DNA of 64,000 bases, from NCBI RefSeq assembly GCF_013167895.1, contig NZ_BLWC01000001.1, forward strand, positions 186,001 to 250,000, in the 5' to 3' direction. The notes under the pieces were generated by a model. That model ran no database searches. It had not been told where the DNA came from and worked only from the letters and a program-made list of their open reading frames with translations. The position numbers and the translations under genes were made by a program. The number at the start of each line of letters is the position of its first letter. Within the stretch, counting starts at the first letter, position 1. This document shows positions 57,593 to 64,000 of the stretch, in pieces. This DNA is from Streptomyces fulvorobeus (lineage in GTDB: Bacteria; Actinomycetota; Actinomycetes; Streptomycetales; Streptomycetaceae).

Positions 57593-58819
57593 ATGAGCGC
57601 CCAGCACGACCACCCCGCCCCCGGCCCTGTTCGACACGGAGGACCGGGCTGGATCACCACGCCCCTCACCGACGGCCTCGTGCGCGGTGCGCTCGAACTG
57701 GAGCAGACCCCGCACGGTCTGCTGCCGCACCGGCTGCCCGCCCGGGCCCGCGCGCAGTTCCCTGACGGGACGCCGGCCATGGCCGAGTCCCAGCCCTCGG
57801 GCGTACGCGTGGTGTTCCGCACCCGGGCCACCGCCGTCGAACTGGACACGCTGCGCACCAAGATGGGGTACGAGGGCGCTCCGCCCCGTCCCGACGGGGT
57901 GTACGACCTGCTCGTCGACGACCGTCCGGCCGGCCGGGGCCACACGACCGGCGGCAACGAGCTGACGGTCGACATGATGACGGGGGCCGCGGAGTCCCGG
58001 ACAGGCCCGGTCGGCACGGTCCGTTTCACCGGTCTGCCCGACCGGCTGAAGGACGTCGAGATATGGCTCCCCTGGAACGAGATCACACACCTGGTCGCCC
58101 TGCGCACCGACGCCCCCGTCCAGGAACTGCCGGATCGCGGCCGGCCGGTGTGGCTGCACCACGGCAGTTCGATCAGCCACGGCTCCAACGCCGCGAGCCC
58201 CACCACGACGTGGCCCGCGCTGGCCGCCCTGCGGGGCGGGGTCGAACTGATCAATCTCGGTCTGAGCAGCAGCGCCCTGCTCGACCCGTTCACCGCACGC
58301 GCCCTGCGGGACACTCCCGCGGACCTGATCAGCGTGAAGATCGGCATCAACCTGGTCAACACCGATCTGATGCGGCTGCGCGCCTTCGTTCCGGCGGTCC
58401 ACGGCTTCCTGGACACCATCCGTGAGGGTCACCCGGCCGTTCCCCTGCTCGTCGTCTCGCCCATCCTGTGCCCCATCCACGAGGACACCCCGGGGCCCAG
58501 CGCCCCCGACTTCAGCGAGGTGGGCGCGGGCAGGCTCTCGTTCGTGGCGGCGGGCGACCCGGCGGAGCGGGCCGCCGGGAAGCTGACGCTCAACGTCATC
58601 CGGGAGGAGCTGGCCCGCCTCGTGGAGCGGCGGGCCGCCGACGATCCGCACCTGCACTACCTCGACGGCCGCGAACTCTACGGCGCGGCGGACTTCGAGG
58701 AACTGCCGCTGCCCGACCAGCTCCACCCGGACGCGGCGACCCACCGCCGCATCGGCGAGCGCTTCGCAGCGCTGGCCTTCGCCGCGGGCGGGCCCCTCGC
58801 AGGCCCGCCCGCGAAGTGA
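57593..58819 (+). CDS. SGNH/GDSL-family hydrolase with N-terminal jelly-roll
   Basis: A 408-residue cytoplasmic esterase. The N-terminal beta domain (about 1-180) is followed by an SGNH domain (about 185-400). The nucleophile block reads WLHHGSSISHGSNA, with SS in place of the usual DS. The C-terminal Asp-His pair is DQLHPDAATH. GVELINLGLSSSALLDPFTA is the family block II. It likely removes acyl or acetyl groups. No signal peptide; the ribosome site is weak. Confidence 0.87.
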   Translation: MSAQHDHPAPGPVRHGGPGWITTPLTDGLVRGALELEQTPHGLLPHRLPARARAQFPDGTPAMAESQPSGVRVVFRTRATAVELDTLRTKMGYEGAPPRPDGVYDLLVDDRPAGRGHTTGGNELTVDMMTGAAESRTGPVGTVRFTGLPDRLKDVEIWLPWNEITHLVALRTDAPVQELPDRGRPVWLHHGSSISHGSNAASPTTTWPALAALRGGVELINLGLSSSALLDPFTARALRDTPADLISVKIGINLVNTDLMRLRAFVPAVHGFLDTIREGHPAVPLLVVSPILCPIHEDTPGPSAPDFSEVGAGRLSFVAAGDPAERAAGKLTLNVIREELARLVERRAADDPHLHYLDGRELYGAADFEELPLPDQLHPDAATHRRIGERFAALAFAAGGPLAGPPAK

Positions 58820-58902
58820 CGGGTTCCAAGGAGGCTCCCGCTCGGTGCTCCGTCTCGGTGGGCGGCAGGGTGCCGCAGCCGGGCGGGCGAGCGTAGCCGC
58901 CT

Positions 58903-58919
58903 TCTGACTCTCTGTCAGA
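58903..58919 (+). promoter_or_regulatory. Inverted repeat upstream of the serine hydrolase gene
   Basis: TCTGAC-TCTCT-GTCAGA, a perfect 6-bp inverted repeat with 5-bp spacer, about 140 bp before the hydrolase start. It could be an operator or a weak stem-loop of the upstream gene. Confidence 0.5.
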
Positions 58920-59006
58920 TTCTTTGTTCCCTCAGGGGCGTACGGGACGCGGGCGGTGACAGTAATCTCTGCGGCGGCAGGAAGTTTCACTGCCGGACGA
59001 GATTGA

Positions 59007-59019
59007 GAAAGTTACTTTC
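59007..59019 (+). promoter_or_regulatory. Palindromic operator-like site before the serine hydrolase gene
   Basis: GAAAGTTACTTTC is a perfect 6-1-6 palindrome. GAAA...TTTC sites of this kind are known targets of RpiR-like and other regulators of cell-wall-sugar genes in actinobacteria. It lies 37 bp before the ATG at 59057. No regulator gene is adjacent. Confidence 0.6.
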
Positions 59020-59056
59020 GCGCACGTGCTTCTACTGGGTGGGAGAGGGGTTCCGG

Positions 59057-60946
59057 ATGACCGAGGACGCGAGGGACGCGAAGAACACGACGGCCGCGTC
59101 GGAGGCGGGCATCAGCCGCCGGGGGCTGAGCGGCGGGATACTGGCCCTGGGCGGCGCGCTCGCCCTCGCACCGATCCCCTTCGGGGGGACGGCGGTCGGC
59201 GCGCAGCGGACCGCGGGCGCGGTCGGCGCGCGGGTGTCGGGCACAGGGTCGGAGGCCGGTACGGGCATGGGATCACCTTCGGGGCGGCCGACCCTGCGCC
59301 GCGGTTCCGCCGAGCGCGCCGGACTGCTCCAGGAGCCGCTGGACCAGCTCGTCGCCGAAGCCGAGAAGTATCTCGCCGACTCCCCCAAGCACCCCTGGTA
59401 CGCGGGCGCGGTGCTGCTCGCCGGGCGGGGCGGCACGGTGGCGCTCCACCGGCCGGTCGGCAAGGCGGTGCGCTACGCGGCGTACGACGAGAAGACCGAC
59501 AGCGGCGTGGAGTTCCCCGCGGACCAGCAGATCGCGATGGCCGAGGACACGGTCTTCGACCTGGCGTCGGTCTCGAAACTGTTCACCTCGATCCTGGCGG
59601 TGCAGCAGATCGAGCGGGGTGCGCTGGAGCTGGAGGCGACCGTCGCCTCGTACCTTCCCGACTTCGCGGGCGGCGGAAAGCAGGCCGTCACGGTCCGCCA
59701 CCTGCTCACCCACACCTCCGGCTTCCGCGCCTGGATCCCGCTCTACAGGGAGCCGACCCGGGAAGGCAAGCTGGCGCTGCTGTGGAAGGAGGCGCCGGCC
59801 AGTGCGCCGGGCAGCGCGTACCTGTACTCCGACCTCAATCTCATCTCACTGCAACTGGTGCTGGAGAAGATCACCGGCCGCCCGCTGGATGTCCTGCTCC
59901 GCGAGGAGATCACCGCTCCCCTCGGGATGCACCGCACCCGGTACAACCCGCCCGCCGCCTGGAAGCCGAAGATCGCCGCGACCGAGGACGCCCGGCTGCC
60001 CTGGTCGGGTCTGGAGCGCGGGCTCGTCTGGGGTGAGGTGCACGACGAGAACGCGTTCAGCCTCGACGGGGTCGCGGGCCACGCGGGCGTCTTCTCGTGC
60101 GCCTGGGACCTCGCGGTCCTCGCCCGCACGCTGCTCAACGGCGGTGTCTACGGCAGGTCCCGCATCCTCTCGGACGACTCGGTGGAGCTGCTGTTCACCG
60201 ACTTCAACACCTCCTTCCCCGGCGACGAACACGGTCTGGGCTTCGAGCTCTACCAGCACTGGTACATGGGGGCGATGGCCACGCCGCGCAGCGCGGGGCA
60301 CACCGGATTCACGGGCACCAGCCTCGTCCTGGACCCGACGACGGACTCCTTCCTCATCGTCCTCGGCAACTCCGTGCACCCGGTGCGCAGTTGGCGGTCC
60401 GGCAGTGCGCCGCGGGTGGCCACGGCGAACCAGATGGCGCGGGCCGTCGCCGTGAGGCCCGCGACCGGTCGCACGGCCTGGTTCTCCGGGATGGCGAGCA
60501 CCACGACCGCCACGCTGGCACTGCCCGCCCTGCGCCCTGCATCGGACCGGGCCCGGCTGAGCTGCGCGCTGTGGTGGGACACCGAGCCTTCCGACGGGCT
60601 GTACCTGGAGGCTTCGGCGGACGCGGGGGCGAGCTGGCAGCCGGTGCCGTTCACGACGCTGCGCACGGACGACACACAGGACACCCGCCCGGTACCGCAT
60701 CCCGCGGGTTCCGCGTCCGGGTGGTCGGGCCGGGTCTGGCACCGGCTCGACGCGGATCTGTCGGCCTGGCGCGGGAGGGAGGTCCGGCTGCGCTGGCGGT
60801 ACAGCACGGACCGGTTGTACGTGGGGCGGGGGGTGTACGTGGACGCCATCCGCGTCCAGGACGGTGACCGCACGCTCTTCCACGAGGCGCGGCCGGGTGA
60901 CGCGCGGCGGATCGAGGCGGTGGGGTGGACGGCGTCGGCCGACTGA
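59057..60946 (+). CDS. Tat-exported serine hydrolase (class C beta-lactamase-like)
   Basis: 629 residues. The N-terminal signal has a twin-arginine motif (SRRGLSGGILALGGALALAP). A serine-hydrolase domain (about 100-475) has SxxK in DLASVSKLF (Ser nucleophile), a Tyr-Ser-Asp block (YLYSDLNLISLQLVLEK) and HTGFTG in place of the KTG motif. A C-terminal beta-sandwich (about 480-629; LRLRW-type strands, VGRGVYVDAIRVQDGD) resembles carbohydrate- or substrate-binding modules. It probably acts on peptidoglycan or D-amino-acid peptides outside the cell. The start at 59057 (MTEDARD) follows GAGAGGGG. Confidence 0.9.
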   Translation: MTEDARDAKNTTAASEAGISRRGLSGGILALGGALALAPIPFGGTAVGAQRTAGAVGARVSGTGSEAGTGMGSPSGRPTLRRGSAERAGLLQEPLDQLVAEAEKYLADSPKHPWYAGAVLLAGRGGTVALHRPVGKAVRYAAYDEKTDSGVEFPADQQIAMAEDTVFDLASVSKLFTSILAVQQIERGALELEATVASYLPDFAGGGKQAVTVRHLLTHTSGFRAWIPLYREPTREGKLALLWKEAPASAPGSAYLYSDLNLISLQLVLEKITGRPLDVLLREEITAPLGMHRTRYNPPAAWKPKIAATEDARLPWSGLERGLVWGEVHDENAFSLDGVAGHAGVFSCAWDLAVLARTLLNGGVYGRSRILSDDSVELLFTDFNTSFPGDEHGLGFELYQHWYMGAMATPRSAGHTGFTGTSLVLDPTTDSFLIVLGNSVHPVRSWRSGSAPRVATANQMARAVAVRPATGRTAWFSGMASTTTATLALPALRPASDRARLSCALWWDTEPSDGLYLEASADAGASWQPVPFTTLRTDDTQDTRPVPHPAGSASGWSGRVWHRLDADLSAWRGREVRLRWRYSTDRLYVGRGVYVDAIRVQDGDRTLFHEARPGDARRIEAVGWTASAD

Positions 60947-61213
60947 GGGCGCAACACGCTGCTGGGTCCGGACGCCGGCTCGGTGACGGCCGGGGCGACA
61001 GCGGCGTACCAGGGGTGCGCGCGGTCCGGGGTGTCGCGCTCGGCCCGTGGCGGATGGTGGACCTGCTCACGGTCACGGGTCCACCGCCCTGCCCGGCGCG
61101 GTGGTCTCCGCCGCGCCGCTCACACCCGCCCTGGGGCTGAGGTCCCTGCTCCTCCGCCCCGGCATCCCCGTACTGCTCGCTCCGTCCTTCGCAGACTCCA
61201 GGAGGCACGCCCC

Positions 61214-61459
61214 ATGAGGCGTCACTCGTTCACCGGGCCCGCCACCGCGCCGGCCGTCGGCCTCGCGCCGCTCGCCTTCCCCGCCCCCTCCGTCGCCGGC
61301 GAACGCCCGCCCCACCGCTGTCTCGTCACGGGCCCGGAGGTGTACGCCGACGCCGTCACCCGGAACGCGGGCGGCGGCGCCGAGTTGACGCGCACTCCCC
61401 CGAGCCCGGTGGGCACGTACGTGAGCCGGTACGTCCCGACCGGCGCGTGCCCGCGGTGA
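61214..61459 (+). CDS. Small putative exported protein, coupled to an SGNH hydrolase
   Basis: An 81-residue protein I do not recognise. AGGAGG lies 8 nt before the ATG, and the stop overlaps the next start (GTGA). The first 28 residues are hydrophobic and could be a signal peptide (TAPAVGLAPLAFPAPSVAG). The rest (CLVTGPEVYADAVTRNAGGG, TPPSPVGTYVSRYVPTGACP) has two cysteines and no known domain. It may be the C-terminal stub of a larger secreted protein or a real small one. Confidence 0.55.
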   Translation: MRRHSFTGPATAPAVGLAPLAFPAPSVAGERPPHRCLVTGPEVYADAVTRNAGGGAELTRTPPSPVGTYVSRYVPTGACPR

Positions 61460-62610
61460 GCGGCCGGACGCCCGCGCGACGCGGGCTTCTGACGTCGGCG
61501 GCGGGGATGGCCGGGGTGGCGGCGGTCGCCGTGGCCGCCCCGGGGGTCCGGGCGGCGGAGCGTGCCGGCGCGGCCCGCTCGCGCTGGACCACTTCCTGGG
61601 CGACGGCGCAGACCGCGCCCACGCCTGGCGACATCGTGGCGAGCGCGGGGCTGACCGACGGTGTCCACACGGCCGTGGTCCGGCTCTCCGCGGGCGGACA
61701 GGTGCGGCTGCGGTACGGGAACGCGTTCGGCGCCGTGCCGATCCTCATCGGTCCGGTGACGGCCGGCGAGCGGCCGGTGACGTTCGACGGCGGCGGGCAG
61801 GCATGGCTGGCCCCAGGCGCCTCGCTGACCAGTGACGCCGTCCAAGGGCTGCGGGTCCCCGAGGGGTCGCTGCTGTCGGTGCTGACTCGGCTGCCGGGCC
61901 CCACCGGACCGCTGTCCTTCCACCGCGACACGCATGCCTCGCACACGGTGGACGGGGTGCGCACCACCTCCGTGTTCCTGCTGACAGGTGTCGAGACGAC
62001 CGGCGCCCACGGGCCGGTGCTCGCCGTTCTCGGCGACTCCATCGCCGAGGGGGTGGGGACACCCGACGACGCCGATCTGCGCTGGCCGGACCAGCTGGCG
62101 CGGCGGCTTCCCGGTTCGGCCGTCGCCAATCTCGGGATCAGCGGCAACCGGCTGCTGCTGAACGACGCCCGGTTCGGGCCCGGCGGGCAGGCCCGCTTCG
62201 ACCGCGACGTCCTGTCGCTGCCGGGCCTGCGCACCGTCATCGTCCACCTCGGCGTCAACGACCTGCACCATCGGCCGAGCCAGACCGACCCGGCACTCTT
62301 CCTGGCCGGCTACCGGCAACTGGTGCTGCGGGCCGGCAACGCCGGGCTGCGGACCGTCGGCTCCACCATCGCCCCGTTCGAGGGGTGGGTCCGCTGGACG
62401 CCGGAGCTCGACGCGGTCCGCCGGCAGGTCAACCGCGCGGTACGCACCGGCCGGGTCTTCGACGCCTTCGCGGACTTCGACGCCGCGCTGCGCGATCCCG
62501 CGCGACCCTCGCGTCTGCTGCCCGCGTACGACAGCGGCGACGGCCTGCACCCCAATCCCTCCGGTCATACCGCACTCGCCGCGGCCGTCGACCGCAGAGA
62601 CCTCCTGTGA
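61456..62610 (+). CDS. Secreted SGNH/GDSL-family esterase
   Basis: A 384-residue esterase with a likely Tat signal (RTPARRGLLTSAAGMAGVAA). The catalytic blocks are VLAVLGDSIAEGVG (Ser nucleophile), NLGISGNRLLLNDA, VIVHLGVNDLHH and DGLHPNPSGH (Asp-His). RWTTSWATAQTAPTPGD is the usual start of the mature domain. Block order and length match secreted SGNH esterases such as acetyl esterases. The GTG at 61456 overlaps the previous stop; a GTG at 61447 is possible. It would act on lipids or acetylated sugars outside the cell. Confidence 0.9.
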   Translation: MSGRTPARRGLLTSAAGMAGVAAVAVAAPGVRAAERAGAARSRWTTSWATAQTAPTPGDIVASAGLTDGVHTAVVRLSAGGQVRLRYGNAFGAVPILIGPVTAGERPVTFDGGGQAWLAPGASLTSDAVQGLRVPEGSLLSVLTRLPGPTGPLSFHRDTHASHTVDGVRTTSVFLLTGVETTGAHGPVLAVLGDSIAEGVGTPDDADLRWPDQLARRLPGSAVANLGISGNRLLLNDARFGPGGQARFDRDVLSLPGLRTVIVHLGVNDLHHRPSQTDPALFLAGYRQLVLRAGNAGLRTVGSTIAPFEGWVRWTPELDAVRRQVNRAVRTGRVFDAFADFDAALRDPARPSRLLPAYDSGDGLHPNPSGHTALAAAVDRRDLL

Positions 62611-62757
62611 GGGCCCCGTGAACCGCGTGCCACCGCCAGGCGGGTCCCGCCGGGAGCGAGGTGTCCGCGTACCACGGGCACGAGGGCGGCGCGGAGTACG
62701 GCCTGCCGGGCGGGAGTGCGGCCCCGCGCGGCGTGTCCGGCCGGCAGGCGGTGACGC

Positions 62758-64000
62758 TCAGCGGCCCAGCGCCGCCATCGCGGCGTTGTGGCCGGGGACC
62801 CCGCTGACCCCGCCGCCGCGCACCGCGCCCGCCCCGCAGAGCAGCACGTTCGCGTGCGCGGTCTCGACGCCCCAGCGTCCGGTGGACTCCGCCGCGTAGG
62901 GGAAGGCCAAATCCCGGTGGAAGATGTGGCCGCCGGGCAGCCGCAGCTCCCGTTCCAGGTCGAGCGGGGTCTTCGCCTCGATGCAGGGCGCCCCGTTCCC
63001 GTCGAGGGCCAGGCAGTCGGCGATCGGCTCGGCCAGATGCGCGTCGAGCTGGGCGAGGGTGGCCTTGAGCAGTGCGGCCCGGGCCGTGTCGTTGTCGGTG
63101 GTGAAGAGCCGGGCGGGGGTGTGCAGGCCGAAGAGCGTGAGGGTCTGGTGACCGCGGGCCGCCGGACCGGGACCGAGGATCGACGGGTCGGTCAGCGAGT
63201 GGCAGTAGATCTCGGAGGGCGGCGCGGCGGGCAGCCGCCCCTGGGCGGCGTCCCGGTAGGCGTCGGCGAGCTGCCCGTACCCCTCCGCGATGTGGAAGGT
63301 CCCGGCAAACGCCCGCCTGGGGTCGACGCTCTCGTCGCGCAGGCGCGGCAACCGGGTGAGCAGCATGTTGACCTTCAGCTGGGCGCCCTCGGCGGGGGCG
63401 GGCGGCTCCTCGCCCAGGAGTGCGGCGAGAACCTGCGGTGAGGCGTTGACGAGGACCCGCCGGGCGCCGATCACCTGCTGCGTGTCCCCCGAGCCCACGG
63501 TGACCTCGGCGTGCGTCCCGTCGGTCTCGATCCGGGTCACCTCGTGCAGCGGCCGGATCTCGGCACCCGCCTTCCGGGCAGCGCGCGCGAGTGCGTCGGT
63601 CAGCGCGCCCATGCCGCCCACCGGCACGTCCCAGTCCCCGTCGCCGCCGCCGATCACGTGGTAGAGGAAGCACCGGTTCTGCACCAGGGACGGGTCGTGG
63701 GCGTCGGCGAAGGTGCCGATCAGCGCGTCCGTGAGCACCACTCCGCGTACGAGGTCATCGGTGAAGGTCTCCTCGACGGCGACCCCGATGGGCTCCTCGA
63801 ACAGCATCCGCCAGGCGTCCGGGTCGTCGATCCGGGCACGCAGGGCGTCCCGGGTGGGCAGTGGTTCGGTGAGCGTGGGGAACACCCGCTCCGCGACCCG
63901 CCCTGTCATGGCGTAGAAGCGCCGCCACGCCTGGTACTCCCGGTCCGAGCCGGTGAGCGCGGCGAAGGACGCGCGGGTACCCTCGCCGCCGACGAGCAGC
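62758..64000 (-). CDS. FAD-dependent oxidoreductase, phytoene-desaturase-like (5' end outside the window)
   Basis: The frame is open from 62758 to the window edge, so the N-terminal FAD-binding motif is missing. The visible 413 codons fit the C-terminal two thirds of a carotenoid-desaturase/PYROXD2-like oxidoreductase: GGMGALTDALARAARKAGAE, RVLVNASPQVLAALLG, LPGGHIFHRDLAFPY, GVETAHANVLLCGAGAVRGG. The ending VSGVPGHNAAMAAL is typical. The ATG at 63909 is internal, since family sequence (REYQAWRRFYAMTGR) continues upstream. The substrate is unknown. It is convergent with the SGNH hydrolase gene. Confidence 0.87.
   Translation of the reverse strand, partial: LLVGGEGTRASFAALTGSDREYQAWRRFYAMTGRVAERVFPTLTEPLPTRDALRARIDDPDAWRMLFEEPIGVAVEETFTDDLVRGVVLTDALIGTFADAHDPSLVQNRCFLYHVIGGGDGDWDVPVGGMGALTDALARAARKAGAEIRPLHEVTRIETDGTHAEVTVGSGDTQQVIGARRVLVNASPQVLAALLGEEPPAPAEGAQLKVNMLLTRLPRLRDESVDPRRAFAGTFHIAEGYGQLADAYRDAAQGRLPAAPPSEIYCHSLTDPSILGPGPAARGHQTLTLFGLHTPARLFTTDNDTARAALLKATLAQLDAHLAEPIADCLALDGNGAPCIEAKTPLDLERELRLPGGHIFHRDLAFPYAAESTGRWGVETAHANVLLCGAGAVRGGGVSGVPGHNAAMAALGR

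Overview
The window is high-GC actinobacterial DNA and reads as Streptomyces. Supporting this are strong GGAGG-type ribosome sites, GTG starts, ATGA overlaps, a germacradienol/geosmin synthase, a fructose PTS operon of fruR-fruK-fruA type, a CebEFG-like sugar ABC operon with a LacI regulator, gas-vesicle gene remnants, an NsdA-like regulator, and several Streptomyces-only families. I see no tRNA, rRNA, CRISPR array, transposase or phage gene.

0-14 kb is mainly carbohydrate metabolism. After a hypothetical gene and a Dps-type ferritin come two large secreted proteins on the minus strand: a PQQ-type sugar dehydrogenase with PKD, CBM6 and ricin domains, and a ThuA + DUF1080 + ricin protein. Their genes overlap by 4 bp and end in nearly identical 365-bp lectin modules. 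Divergent from a LacI regulator lies a beta-glucoside operon: lipoprotein binding protein, two permeases, GH1 beta-glucosidase. It has two operator-like sites 21 bp apart and three stem-loops after the binding-protein gene. 14-18 kb holds a DUF6098 protein and an ATP-grasp ligase next to a CocE-type hydrolase.

18-25 kb holds a decayed gas-vesicle locus (gvpO intact, gvpF/L and gvpK broken, no gvpA), a Fur regulator divergent from katG, and a decayed LacI gene. 23-34 kb carries a coiled-coil/winged-helix protein, an oxidoreductase, a GlxA-type regulator, small enzymes, an NfeD + SPFH membrane pair, an SDR/photolyase pair and a GNAT-AAA+ fusion. At 34.3 kb a c-di-AMP (ydaO/yuaA) riboswitch precedes a secreted LysM/transglycosylase protein.

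35-50 kb holds the fructose operon, signal peptidase I, a DinB enzyme, a secreted TNT-type NAD glycohydrolase with a probable immunity partner, VanZ and TPR proteins, a cysteine-free ribosomal protein L33, a PAS-SpoIIE phosphatase, and an NsdA-like regulator divergent from a phosphotransferase. 51-64 kb holds geosmin synthase, two acyl-CoA ligases, two SGNH hydrolases, a Tat-exported serine hydrolase, and the C-terminal part of an FAD oxidoreductase cut by the window edge.

Four otherwise intact genes (dps, sugar dehydrogenase, ATP-grasp, nfeD-like) each lack exactly one base, always in a C/G run. That pattern points first to sequencing indels, so these genes are described as restored full-length proteins.
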